Assembly: GCF_029761915.1 (NCBI RefSeq)
Contig: NZ_CP121695.1
Location: 3,439,501 to 3,503,500 of the forward strand
Direction of reading: 5' to 3'
Length of the DNA: 64,000 nt
From: Bradyrhizobium sp. CB1650
GTDB lineage: Bacteria > Pseudomonadota > Alphaproteobacteria > Rhizobiales > Xanthobacteraceae
A model generated the notes under the pieces. The model had not been told where the DNA came from and ran no database searches. It saw nothing but the letters and a program-made list of their open reading frames with translations. Numbering within the stretch: the stretch's first letter is position 1; every line of letters starts with the position of its first letter. The position numbers and the translations under genes were made by a program. Below are positions 45,866 through 54,024 of the stretch, piece by piece.

Positions 45866-46298
45866 CGGTGAAACATATTGCTACTTTCAACCGATTCTCG
45901 CGCGCAAGTTGCTCAAAAAAGGATACGACTTGCATTCGAAGCCCGGAAAGGCAATAACTATCGTTGCGACCAATTCGCATCTTGCCTGACTTTAAGTTGC
46001 CTCTATTGCAATTGGGCAATTGGACGCGGGCACAATCATTGTCAAAACGACGACGGGAATAGAAGCAGAATGACGGTTCGAGCGCGACCGTGGCCGGAAA
46101 CGCGTACGCCCATTCGAAAACATCTGAGGCGGCGGCGGTTGCGGGTAATCGAGGATTGCCATAGGCGGCCTCCCATAAGCTCTTATAAAAACTAAAGAAG
46201 ACTTGGATGTCGCCTGCCGCGATTGACGTTCATGGCCTGAACATTGTAGGTGTTCATCACCTGAACAGATTTTCGGGGGAACTTTTCGGGTTCGGCTG
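45866..46298. other. Divergent regulatory spacer before the EPS regulator
   Basis: 433 bp between the damaged glycosyltransferase gene and the EPS regulator. I see no gene. It is relatively AT-rich in its first 180 bp and carries the twin GTTCA boxes close to the regulator start. Confidence 0.5.
46228..46266 (+). promoter_or_regulatory. Twin GTTCA-N5-TGAAC operator-like boxes
   Basis: GTTCATGGCCTGAAC (46228-46242) and GTTCATCACCTGAAC (46252-46266) are two imperfect palindromes with identical arms. Their centres are 24 bp apart, a little over two helical turns. The second ends 32 bp before the ATG of the MarR-type regulator, so autoregulation is likely. Confidence 0.65.
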
Positions 46299-46937
46299 AT
46301 GATGAGCAACGGCGAGCATCAGGGGATGCAGGAAGCGCGGATCATGCTTGGCTTGCTCGAGCAAGTCGAACGCAATGGCGGGCAGACCCAACGCCGCATG
46401 GCCTCCGAACTTGGGGTTGCTCTGGGGCTTGTGAACGCGTACCTGAAACGCTGCGTGAAGAAGGGGCTGATGAAGGTTTCCGAGGCGCCGGCCCGGCGGT
46501 ACGCCTACTATTTGACCCTGCAGGGCTTCGCTGAGAAGGCGAGATTGTCGGTGGACTATTTCTCCTACTCCTTGTCGCTGTTTCGTCGAGCTCGATCCCA
46601 ATATGGCGCTCTCTTCAATCAGGCAACTGGTTGCGGTTTTTCCAGGCTTGTGCTGGCCGGCGTGTCCGATCTGGCGGAAATCGCGATCATCTGTGCCTTA
46701 GAGGCGGGGGTCGAGGTCGTAGCTGTGGTCGATGATACGCCGGGCAAATCGAGGTTTGTCGGCATCTCAGTGTTCCGGTCCTTCGACGAACTCGCGATAC
46801 CGTTCGATGCCGTGGTCATCACCGCGTTTCCGAATGCCGGTGATGTCTGGCAGGACGCACGCGTGCGTTTTGGGGAGGAGCGCATATTTGTGCCGCCGCT
46901 GCTTGGTCTGTCCCAGCCGGTGGCGGAGGCGTCCTGA
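46299..46937 (+). CDS. MarR-type EPS-associated transcriptional regulator
   Basis: 212-residue regulator. Residues about 10-75 form a winged helix: LGLLEQVERNGGQTQRRMAS, ELGVALGLVNAYLKRCVKKG, and the wing RYAYYLTLQGFAEKARL. This is the layout of EPS-associated MarR-type regulators found at the head of polysaccharide loci in alphaproteobacteria. Residues about 105-200 form a Rossmann-like domain (LVLAGVSDLAEIAIICALEA, VVAVVDDTPG, FDAVVITAFPNAGD), similar to the N-terminal part of sugar O-acyltransferases of the PglD type, and may sense a nucleotide or nucleotide sugar. The stop overlaps the ATG of the NusG-like gene by one base, so the two are coupled. Twin boxes upstream suggest self-control. 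Confidence 0.8.
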   Translation: MMSNGEHQGMQEARIMLGLLEQVERNGGQTQRRMASELGVALGLVNAYLKRCVKKGLMKVSEAPARRYAYYLTLQGFAEKARLSVDYFSYSLSLFRRARSQYGALFNQATGCGFSRLVLAGVSDLAEIAIICALEAGVEVVAVVDDTPGKSRFVGISVFRSFDELAIPFDAVVITAFPNAGDVWQDARVRFGEERIFVPPLLGLSQPVAEAS

Positions 46938-47452
46938 TGAATCGGGCGGAGACCAGACGCTGGTACGTCGTCCAAACGCGCCCGCACGCGGAAGTCAAAG
47001 TGGCGATGCATTTGGGAAGGCAAGGCTTTGACATCTACATCCCGCGCTACTTGAAACGAAGGCGGCATGCCCGGCGGGTCGAGATGGTCGCCGCCCCGCT
47101 GTTTCCGCGGTATGTGTTCGTTGCGATTGACGTGACCGCTCAACGTTGGCGATCGATACAGTCGACATTCGGAGTAGCGCGGCTGGTTTGCAACGGTGAT
47201 TATCCGGCAGAAGTGCCGGAGTCAGTTATCGGGGGGCTGCGGTCCAGCGAAGACGAGCGCGGGTTCGTTCGTCTTGAAAATCGGTCGGTGTTCCGGCTCG
47301 GGGACAAGGTACGTATTCTCGACGGCGCGTTCTCGGCGTGTCTTGGTTTGTTCGAGGGAATGCCCGATGGCGAACGCATCGCCATTCTCCTCGATATGCT
47401 TGGCCGCAAGGTCAGGATCGTGCTTGACGCGGATGCAATAGAAGCGGCGTAA
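46937..47452 (+). CDS. NusG-paralog antiterminator (RfaH-like)
   Basis: 171-residue NusG-family protein. The NGN domain (residues about 7-105) starts RRWYVVQTRPHAEVKVAMHL and contains GFDIYIPRYLKRR and APLFPRYVFVAID, the strands that contact the RNA polymerase clamp. A KOW domain follows (about 118-165) with FRLGDKVRILDGAFSACLGLFEG. The length and missing acidic loops fit specialised paralogs such as RfaH rather than housekeeping NusG. It is coupled to the regulator gene and stands directly upstream of a JUMPstart/ops-like sequence and a long polysaccharide operon, so it probably lets RNA polymerase read through the operon. Confidence 0.88.
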   Translation: MNRAETRRWYVVQTRPHAEVKVAMHLGRQGFDIYIPRYLKRRRHARRVEMVAAPLFPRYVFVAIDVTAQRWRSIQSTFGVARLVCNGDYPAEVPESVIGGLRSSEDERGFVRLENRSVFRLGDKVRILDGAFSACLGLFEGMPDGERIAILLDMLGRKVRIVLDADAIEAA

Positions 47453-47476
47453 AGTCGTTTGCGAACTGCATTCGGA

Positions 47477-47516
47477 CTCTGGTTGAAAGCGGTTTCACCC
47501 GGAGTGCGGTAGCATG
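47477..47516 (+). promoter_or_regulatory. JUMPstart/ops-like element
   Basis: CTCTGGT (47477-47483) and GCGGTAGCATG (47506-47516) match the two blocks of the enterobacterial JUMPstart sequence, whose ops core is GGCGGTAGCGTG. The spacing here is 22 bp instead of 16. TGC-GGTA-GCA (47505-47514) can form the small non-template hairpin by which ops recruits RfaH. It lies 25-64 bp after the RfaH-like gene and 113 bp before the first gene of the long operon. Confidence 0.55.
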
Positions 47517-47628
47517 GCTAAAATAGTGCGCCGCGAATCTGGGACTGTCGATGCGATCTTCTTGCTTAGCTAACCAACGCAGTGCCGCAGAAAAGTCTGG
47601 CGGCGTCATTGAACAGGCCGGGGATTAG

Positions 47629-48402
47629 ATGGTTTTGCGCCGTGCTTTTCGCCGCATGAGGCGGCTCGCGGGCGCTCTGCATGGGCCCGCAGTATCTGAA
47701 ACAGCAAGTGCCTCTGGCGCCATCGCGGACAGCCCCGCGTCTCCAGCGCCGCCGATGCACAGGAAGCTTATCGAAAACATGGAGATCCTAGCCAATGGCT
47801 ATGGTCAGTTGCGAACGTTCGATATCCATCGACCGGTCGACACTATTGGACAGGCGCTGCCGTGGTTTACCTACCCGGCGATTGAATACCTGAAGCGGTT
47901 CAATTTTAAAGGCTGGCGGGTGTTCGAATATGGCGCAGGCCAATCGACTGTCTATTGGTCGCGCCGAGGCGCCATCGTCACGTCGGTTGAGCACAATCCG
48001 CAATGGTTCGCGGAGGTGAAAGAGGCCCTGCCGGGCGCCGCAATCAGCCACCGCAGCGACAAAGAGGCCTATGTCAATGCTGTCGGCGACGAAGGCGTTC
48101 GCTTCAATGTCATTGTGATCGATGGTGTATGGCGTGAAGCCTGTGCCGATGCATGTATTCCCCACTTGAGTGACGACGGAATACTTATCCTTGACAATTC
48201 CGATTGGTATCACCAAGCAGGAACCAGAATCCGCAGCAAGGGCTTTCTTGAGGTGAGCTTTAGCGGGTTCGGTCCCGTGAACAACTATACATGGACGACG
48301 TCGCTCTTCTTCAGGCTTCCGAATTCCTCGTATAGGCTGACTCCCCCGGCCCCAATCGGCGGCAACATCCTCGGACCCGATGCGGTCAACGAATGGTGGT
48401 AG
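47629..48402 (+). CDS. Putative SAM-dependent methyltransferase
   Basis: 257-residue protein that begins the long polysaccharide run. The N-terminal 50 residues are basic then Ala/Ser/Pro-rich. The core has a class I SAM fold: RVFEYGAGQSTVYWSRRGA (motif I, about residue 105), TSVEHNPQWFAEVKEAL (acidic end of strand 2), FNVIVIDGVWREAC and HLSDDGILILDNSDWY. The last 50 residues carry FGPVNNYTWTTSLFFR. I place it among uncharacterised methyltransferases of glycan loci. A GGGGA lies upstream of the ATG. The substrate is unknown. Confidence 0.7.
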   Translation: MVLRRAFRRMRRLAGALHGPAVSETASASGAIADSPASPAPPMHRKLIENMEILANGYGQLRTFDIHRPVDTIGQALPWFTYPAIEYLKRFNFKGWRVFEYGAGQSTVYWSRRGAIVTSVEHNPQWFAEVKEALPGAAISHRSDKEAYVNAVGDEGVRFNVIVIDGVWREACADACIPHLSDDGILILDNSDWYHQAGTRIRSKGFLEVSFSGFGPVNNYTWTTSLFFRLPNSSYRLTPPAPIGGNILGPDAVNEWW

Positions 48403-48474
48403 GCTCAGTTACCCCTCAACGATCGTTTGGCGAACTGAAAGCGTCTCGATCACCATTCGAAGAGCAAATTTTGC

Positions 48475-49302
48475 ATGTCCTGGATCAAAAATCAGAGGTT
48501 GCTCAGGCGCCAGCGCGATGCTGAGCGCGCGGCTGCTCGGCTTCGAGAGCTTATCGATCGTCAAGTCGATATCAGCGAAAACATGATCGAGGCGGTCATC
48601 GAACGCGACCGCACAAAAGTGCTAGACATTCTCGCGCGAACAGATCCTTTTTTTTCGCAACGCGCGCTGAGCTTTTCGCAAGAAGGCGAGGACCTCATAC
48701 TCAAGCGGTTGTTCGAGGGTCGTAGTGAAGGCTTTTTTGTCGACGTCGGGGCCTATCATCCCTTTCGCTTCTCCAACACCTTCCTGCTGTATAGGTCGGG
48801 TTGGCGCGGTATCAACATTGATGCGACACCAGGATCCATGCACGCATTCGAAGAGTTTCGCCCGCTAGATACCAACATTGAGTGTTTCGTTGGCGACCCG
48901 ACATCGGAAAAGATCTTCACGCGCTACAACGAGCCGGCGCTGAATACCGGGTCACAGATGGTTTTGGAATCGCGCGTCCTGCATTCGTCTGTCTATTGGC
49001 CCGTCGGGACCTCTAAGGTACGACCACGTAGCTTGGCCGCGATATTGGAAGAGCACAAACCTGCCGATGTATCCATTGATCTCTTGAACTTGGACGTGGA
49101 AGGAAGCGAGCAGGACGTGCTTGATTCGAACGATTGGTCGAGATACCGACCGAGCGTCATCGTGATCGAGCAATTGTCAACCGATCTCGAGGCGAGCTCC
49201 CATCATCCCACCACCAAGTTCCTGAGTGATCTAGGATATCGGCTCGTTGCCAAAGCCATCAATAGTTCGTTTTTCAAGTTGAAAGAAGCCGGGTCCCGGT
49301 AA
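48475..49302 (+). CDS. FkbM-family methyltransferase
   Basis: 275-residue protein. After a basic, coiled N-terminal helix (RRQRDAERAAARLRELIDRQ) the FkbM domain runs from about residue 65: FSQEGEDLILKRLF, GFFVDVGAYHPFRFSNTFLL (SAM motif I), GINIDATPGSMHAFEEFRP and IDLLNLDVEGSEQDVLDSND, which is the FkbM signature near the C-terminus. Such enzymes O-methylate sugars and often work at glycan ends. The gene sits immediately before wzt, where O-antigen chain-capping methyltransferases are commonly encoded. A capping role is inferred from that position. Confidence 0.85.
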   Translation: MSWIKNQRLLRRQRDAERAAARLRELIDRQVDISENMIEAVIERDRTKVLDILARTDPFFSQRALSFSQEGEDLILKRLFEGRSEGFFVDVGAYHPFRFSNTFLLYRSGWRGINIDATPGSMHAFEEFRPLDTNIECFVGDPTSEKIFTRYNEPALNTGSQMVLESRVLHSSVYWPVGTSKVRPRSLAAILEEHKPADVSIDLLNLDVEGSEQDVLDSNDWSRYRPSVIVIEQLSTDLEASSHHPTTKFLSDLGYRLVAKAINSSFFKLKEAGSR

Positions 49303-49323
49303 CGTATCGTAAGTCGATTCCAG

Positions 49324-50625
49324 ATGACGCATCGGACCTCGATTCTCGTCGACGACGTGACGAAGCATTATCGGATCTATCCGACACCTCTGGATAGATT
49401 TCGGGATGCGTTGGGACTCAGATCCAGTTTCAAGGATTTTGAGGCGCTATCGAACGTATCGTTTCGTGTTGGATCCGGCGAATTCTGGGGAATCCTCGGC
49501 CGGAATGGGTCGGGCAAGTCGACGCTTCTGAAGGTGGTTGCTGGGCAACTTCAAGCGACAAAAGGTTCCGTAACTTGCAATGGTCGGGCCGCCTTGCTGC
49601 AGCTTGGCCTCGGTTTCGATCCCGAGCTGACGGGGCTCGAGAACATCAAGCATTCGCGTTTGCTTCAAAATCTGACGAGCGACTACCACGAGGTCGTCGA
49701 TTTTGTAACGAGCTTCTCTGAACTGGGCGATTTCATCAACTATCCGGTCAAGACCTATTCGTCGGGAATGTATTCGCGTCTCGCTTTTGCGACGGCAATC
49801 GCGGGCGACCCCGACATTCTCATTGCCGATGAGGTATTGGCCGTCGGGGACATGAATTTTTCGCAGAAATGCCTAGCCAAGATGCGTGAATTCAAGGAGT
49901 TGGGCAAGACCGTGGTGCTGGTCACGCACGATATCACGGCTGTAAAGAATTTCTGCGATCAAGCCATCTGGCTCAATGAGGGAAAGCTCATCGCATCCGG
50001 CCCGGCCACGCTCGTTGCGGAGGATTTTCGAAACTTCATGCTGTACGGCGTGACGAGCTCGTTGGCTACTGAGCCCAGCGCGCGTGCGAGTGACGATCAG
50101 GTCCTGACACCTTTGTCGGAGCCGAGCTCCCCCCAAGAAGCAGAATCCAGCTGGGTTATTCCCAACAGCAACAGGCGGACTGTTACCACTGGCAGGATCG
50201 ACATCTCGCGCTATCGGTTTGTCGACCTGGTGCGTCAGGCGGCGGTCGCTGACCTGCAGCCCAGCGAGCCGATCGGGCTAGAGATCGATTTCAGTTTTCT
50301 GGACGCGACCGAAATCGCTTCCTTTGGGGTTACTTTGCACGATCGCAGTGGCAATATTGCAGTTCATCTCAATTCTGAATTTTTTGGCGGTCACTCCATA
50401 GCTGGGGCGGCCGGCCGGGCCATGAGGGCCAAGTTCCTGTTCGACGTGCCTCCGCTTGCAAATGGCGATTATTCAATTTCGCTTGGTTGCTCGGACATAT
50501 CGGGCAATCTGCTCGAAAAATACGACTATGACTCTACGATCGGAATCTATCATCAAAAATCTCCCGCGACCGACCGCCAAGGAGGTTACGTCATCATTCC
50601 GGACGCCAGGTTCGAGATTTCCTGA
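49324..50625 (+). CDS. wzt: O-antigen/polysaccharide ABC exporter ATPase (Wzt type)
   Basis: 433-residue ATPase. The nucleotide-binding domain (residues about 5-235) has Walker A LGRNGSGKST, the signature YSSGMYSRLAFA, Walker B ILIADEVLAVGD and the switch His in VLVTHD. Residues about 280-430 form a C-terminal Wzt-C-like beta-sandwich (PIGLEIDFSFLDATEIASFG, GDYSISLGCSD), which in characterised systems binds the capped O-antigen end. With Wzm it exports undecaprenyl-linked glycan across the inner membrane. The 98-bp overlap with wzm is discussed there. Confidence 0.92.
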   Translation: MTHRTSILVDDVTKHYRIYPTPLDRFRDALGLRSSFKDFEALSNVSFRVGSGEFWGILGRNGSGKSTLLKVVAGQLQATKGSVTCNGRAALLQLGLGFDPELTGLENIKHSRLLQNLTSDYHEVVDFVTSFSELGDFINYPVKTYSSGMYSRLAFATAIAGDPDILIADEVLAVGDMNFSQKCLAKMREFKELGKTVVLVTHDITAVKNFCDQAIWLNEGKLIASGPATLVAEDFRNFMLYGVTSSLATEPSARASDDQVLTPLSEPSSPQEAESSWVIPNSNRRTVTTGRIDISRYRFVDLVRQAAVADLQPSEPIGLEIDFSFLDATEIASFGVTLHDRSGNIAVHLNSEFFGGHSIAGAAGRAMRAKFLFDVPPLANGDYSISLGCSDISGNLLEKYDYDSTIGIYHQKSPATDRQGGYVIIPDARFEIS

Positions 50626-51421
50626 CGTGCTTGGCTTGGTGCGGAGCGCCTTTCTGAACAGGCGCATACTTTGGCAGCTGATCAAGCGCGACCTCTTCGC
50701 TGCCCACCACGGATCGGTGTTGGGGGCGCTGTGGGTGCTGATTGATCCATTGGCTTATATCGCACTGGCGCTGTGCTTCTTTCAGTTTGCCGTGAAAGGG
50801 GGCGAGGACGCGGGTGTGTCCTATGTAGCCTGGGTGCTCCCCCTTATCGTGCTGTGGACCTTTGTAAGCGCCGCAATCAGTAGTGCGACCGCAATGGTTC
50901 GAGAATATAGTTTTCTGTTGAGGCATCGGAACTTCGACATGCGGCTGGTCGCCTGGATCAAAGTATCCTCTGCCGCGCTGGTCCATTTCGTCCTGCTGGC
51001 CGTTGTGCTGATTTTCCTGATCGTTCATTCCCGACTGCCAGTAGGTTGGCCAATGCTGGCGCTCGTCTACTATTTCTTCGCGATCTGTGCGTTCATCACC
51101 GCTGTAGACTGGATCATCTCTGCACTCGGAGTCTTCTGGAAGGACGTTCGGGGCATCGTCTCGATCCTCCTTCAAGTCGGATTTTGGATCAGCCCGATTT
51201 TCTGGGAGCCGAGCCGATTTCCCGCGCCTGTTGCTTTTGTGATGTATGCAAACCCGTTGTTTTATCCTATGAACGGTTATCGAAAATCGATCATTATGGC
51301 AGACTTTGGTGTGTCCTTTTGGGGATTCACGTTCTACTACTGGGCCGTAATTGGAGTGCTGCTGTATTTCGGTTCACGTCTGTTCAATCGGTTGTCGCGC
51401 AGTTTCGGAGACGTCCTGTAG
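50528..51421 (+). CDS. wzm: O-antigen/polysaccharide ABC exporter permease (Wzm type)
   Basis: Up to 297 residues, ABC-2 type permease with six membrane segments. The conserved cytoplasmic entry IKRDLFAAHHGSVLGALWVLIDP precedes the first one, and FWKDVRGIVSILLQVGFWISPIFW marks the re-entrant region. The ATG at 50528 would overlap wzt by 98 bp; a GTG at 50627, just after the wzt stop, would give a shorter protein that still begins before the conserved entry motif. An AAGGAGG at 50579 lies between the two. The start is therefore unsettled. It forms the channel half of the exporter whose ATPase is the upstream gene. Confidence 0.9.
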   Translation: MTLRSESIIKNLPRPTAKEVTSSFRTPGSRFPDVLGLVRSAFLNRRILWQLIKRDLFAAHHGSVLGALWVLIDPLAYIALALCFFQFAVKGGEDAGVSYVAWVLPLIVLWTFVSAAISSATAMVREYSFLLRHRNFDMRLVAWIKVSSAALVHFVLLAVVLIFLIVHSRLPVGWPMLALVYYFFAICAFITAVDWIISALGVFWKDVRGIVSILLQVGFWISPIFWEPSRFPAPVAFVMYANPLFYPMNGYRKSIIMADFGVSFWGFTFYYWAVIGVLLYFGSRLFNRLSRSFGDVL

Positions 51422-51635
51422 GCGTCTCGCCGCCCGGAGGTTTCTGGAACGCTGGTCGAGTCGCTATGCTGCCCTCGCGCGAGAAGACGGCAGTTCTGCG
51501 CGCCATCGTGACTGGTGATCGTTTCGGTCGAGGGAGAGTTCGCCGAAGGGGTCCGAAACCACCGGATTTGCAAGCTCAATATACCTTCTGTATAGCTTTG
51601 CGGCCCGTCAGCTGCGGGCCGAATTGGATGCGCAA

Positions 51636-52109
51636 ATGACCGCAATGACCGAAGACAATACCGGCCCGCTGGTGCAGGTCGAGCATGACGGACAATTGCT
51701 GGCCGTCATCGTGCGCAACGAATTCCGCACTCCCGGCATCACCTTCTTTACCGACAACGAGTTGTCCCAGCAGATGGGTTTCATGCGCCATCCCGTGGGC
51801 AAGGTGATCGAGCCGCATGTTCACAATCACGTCTCCCGCAGCGTCAACTATACCCAGGAGGCGCTGTTCATCCGCCGCGGAAAGGTCAGGGTCGACTTCT
51901 ATTCCGACGCTCAGCACTATCTGTTCAGTCACGTGCTGCGTTCCGGCGATGTGGTGCTGTTGATCTCCGGTGGCCACGGTTTCGAGATCCTCGAGGAAGT
52001 GGAGATGATCGAGGTGAAGCAGGGGCCGTATGCCGGTGATCGCGACAAGACGCGCTTCGTGGGAGTTTCCACCGAGCGGCTGTCCGGTCCAGACGGTCAC
52101 AAGGCGTAG
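51636..52109 (+). CDS. Cupin-fold protein of the polysaccharide locus
   Basis: 157-residue single-domain cupin. The beta-barrel motif IEPHVHNHVSR carries two His for a metal or substrate site, and EALFIRRGKVRVDFY with the GDVVLLISGGHGFEIL strand completes the fold. It resembles small WbuC/WxcM-like cupins of O-antigen loci, though I would not name one. It ends 30 bp before the DegT aminotransferase gene. Two in-frame ATGs lie close together at the start. A sugar isomerase or a regulatory sugar-binding role is possible. Confidence 0.65.
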   Translation: MTAMTEDNTGPLVQVEHDGQLLAVIVRNEFRTPGITFFTDNELSQQMGFMRHPVGKVIEPHVHNHVSRSVNYTQEALFIRRGKVRVDFYSDAQHYLFSHVLRSGDVVLLISGGHGFEILEEVEMIEVKQGPYAGDRDKTRFVGVSTERLSGPDGHKA

Positions 52110-52138
52110 TGTTCATCCAGAGTTCCGGAGAAGGGTCC

Positions 52139-53245
52139 ATGATACCAGTATCTGAACCACTATTGGCCGGAGTCGAGGCGAAGTATGTCGCCGATTGCAT
52201 CCAAACCGGCTGGATTTCCTCCGAGGGGCGCTATCTCGCCGCTTTCGAACAGGCGTGGGCGCAATATTGTGGCGCCGAATTCGGGATTGGCGTTTCCAAC
52301 GGAACGACCGCGTTGCAGATCGCCGTCGCCGCGCTTGGACTTGAGCCCGGTTCGGAGATCATCTTACCGTCCTTCACGATCATCTCCTGCTCGCTGGCGA
52401 TCGTGGAAGCAGGCTGCGTCCCGGTACTGGTCGATGTCGAGCCGGAGACCTGGGCGCTCGATCTCGACCAGGTAGAAGCGAAGATCACGAGCAAGACCCG
52501 CGCGATCATGCCAGTGCACATGTTCGGCCATCCCGTTGATATGCCGCGTCTGATGAAGATCGCGGCCAGGTACAATCTGAAGGTGATCGAGGATGCAGCA
52601 GAGGCCCATGGCGCCGAGGTGGATGGCCGCAGGGTGGGTGGGATCGGCGATCTCTCCACGTTCAGCTTCTATGCCAACAAGATCATCACCACGGGCGAAG
52701 GCGGCATGGTGCTGACCAGCGACGAGGGGCTGGCCAAGCGCCTCCGCTCGTTGCGCAACCTCTGCTTCAAGCCGGAACGGCGCTTCTTCCACACCGAGCT
52801 CGGACATAATTATCGGCTCACCAATCTGCAGGCGGCGATCGGTCTGGCGCAGCTTGAGCGGATCGACGAGCACCTGGCCAAGAAGCGCTGGATGGCCACG
52901 AGCTATGCCGAGCGGCTGCGCGATCTCCACCAGCTCCGGTTGCCCATCGAGCTGCCCGGCTACAAGAACGTCTACTGGATGTACAGCATCGTGCTGAGCG
53001 ACGACGTGCCGTTCGATGCGGTGGAGTTCGCCAAGCGCCTGCAGCAACTGGGTGTGCAGACCCGCCCGCTTTTCCTCGGTATGCATGAGCAGCCGGTGTT
53101 TCACGAGCGTGGCCTTCATCTGAACGAGCGCTATCCGGTCACCGAACGGCTGGCGCGGCGCGGGCTCTATCTTCCATCAGGGCTCACGCTCACGATCGAG
53201 CAGATCGACGCCGTCAGCGACGCCGTCCACAAAGTCCTGGCATGA
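52139..53245 (+). CDS. DegT/DnrJ/EryC1 nucleotide-sugar aminotransferase
   Basis: 368-residue PLP enzyme that converts a keto-sugar nucleotide into an amino sugar, perosamine-synthase-like. Landmarks are IPVSEPLLAGVEAKYVADCI, GWISSEGRYLAAFE, GVSNGTTALQIAVAAL, VIEDAAEAHGAE (cofactor Asp) and FSFYANKIITTGEGGM with the Schiff-base Lys at about residue 183. GGAGAAGG precedes the ATG at 52139. The stop overlaps the next ATG (ATGA). It resembles GDP-perosamine synthases and related enzymes more than the second DegT protein in this window. The matching keto-sugar supply is not encoded here. Confidence 0.9.
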   Translation: MIPVSEPLLAGVEAKYVADCIQTGWISSEGRYLAAFEQAWAQYCGAEFGIGVSNGTTALQIAVAALGLEPGSEIILPSFTIISCSLAIVEAGCVPVLVDVEPETWALDLDQVEAKITSKTRAIMPVHMFGHPVDMPRLMKIAARYNLKVIEDAAEAHGAEVDGRRVGGIGDLSTFSFYANKIITTGEGGMVLTSDEGLAKRLRSLRNLCFKPERRFFHTELGHNYRLTNLQAAIGLAQLERIDEHLAKKRWMATSYAERLRDLHQLRLPIELPGYKNVYWMYSIVLSDDVPFDAVEFAKRLQQLGVQTRPLFLGMHEQPVFHERGLHLNERYPVTERLARRGLYLPSGLTLTIEQIDAVSDAVHKVLA

Positions 53246-54006
53246 CCGGCGTATTTAACGAAGCCTACGCGTCCGCCTACGATGCCATGTATGCGGACAA
53301 GAGCAACGCTGCGGAATGTGACGCGGTGGTCTCCCTGTTCCGCAAATGCGGCGACAGAAAGATCTCGCGCCTCCTCGATCTCGGCTGCGGCACCGGCAGG
53401 CACGCGATCGAATTAGCGGGGCGCGGCTTCGACGTGACCGGCGTGGATTTCTCCGAGGCCATGCTGGCACGGGCGCGCGAGCGGGCGCCGGGCAAGGGGA
53501 CGCTGGATTTCGCGCAGGGTGATGCACGAAGCTATCGATCCGCCAAGCCGTTCGATGCAGTGCTGATGAATTTCAACGTGCTCGGCTACATGAGCAGCAA
53601 TCAGGACTTCACCGCGGCGCTCGCCACTGCGCGCGCGAACCTGCGCGCGGGCGGCGTTTTCGTCGCGGACTTCTGGTACGGCCCGGCCGTGGTGATCGAT
53701 CCACCGGGCGAGCGCCTGCGTGAAATCACCGCCGGTGACAGCAAGATCCTGCGCTGCTCGCGCGGCACGCATGAGCCGGACAGACAATGCATCAGCATCG
53801 CTATCCGCGTGATCGAGGTGCAGCAGGGGCAAATTCGCGCCGATAGCGAGGAAGTCCATACCATGCGCTATTTCTTCCCGCTCGAGCTCGAGCTGGCGCT
53901 GCAATCGCACGGCTTCCGGCTCGCGGCGCTGACTGGCTATCCCGACATCGAAAAGCCGGCGAGCGCGAGCGAGTGGCTGGCGGCGCTCTGCGCAGTCGCG
54001 ATCTAG
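53242..54006 (+). CDS. SAM-dependent methyltransferase
   Basis: 254-residue class I methyltransferase. The core shows LLDLGCGTGRHAIELAGRGF (motif I, about residues 43-62), VTGVDFSEAMLARARERA, FDAVLMNFNVLGYMSSNQDF and ANLRAGGVFVADFWYGP. YFFPLELELALQSHGF is the usual C-terminal strand-helix. It overlaps the aminotransferase gene by ATGA. The position right after a DegT enzyme fits N-methylation of the amino group (N,N-dimethyl or N-methyl sugar), which is an inference from context. Confidence 0.85.
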   Translation: MTGVFNEAYASAYDAMYADKSNAAECDAVVSLFRKCGDRKISRLLDLGCGTGRHAIELAGRGFDVTGVDFSEAMLARARERAPGKGTLDFAQGDARSYRSAKPFDAVLMNFNVLGYMSSNQDFTAALATARANLRAGGVFVADFWYGPAVVIDPPGERLREITAGDSKILRCSRGTHEPDRQCISIAIRVIEVQQGQIRADSEEVHTMRYFFPLELELALQSHGFRLAALTGYPDIEKPASASEWLAALCAVAI

Positions 54007-54024
54007 GCTATATCGAGCGCCTTC

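Noticed and set aside
47453..47628. Intrinsic terminator after the NusG-paralog gene
   Set aside because: I found no stem followed by a T-run here; the notable sequence is the JUMPstart-like element, which would favour read-through.
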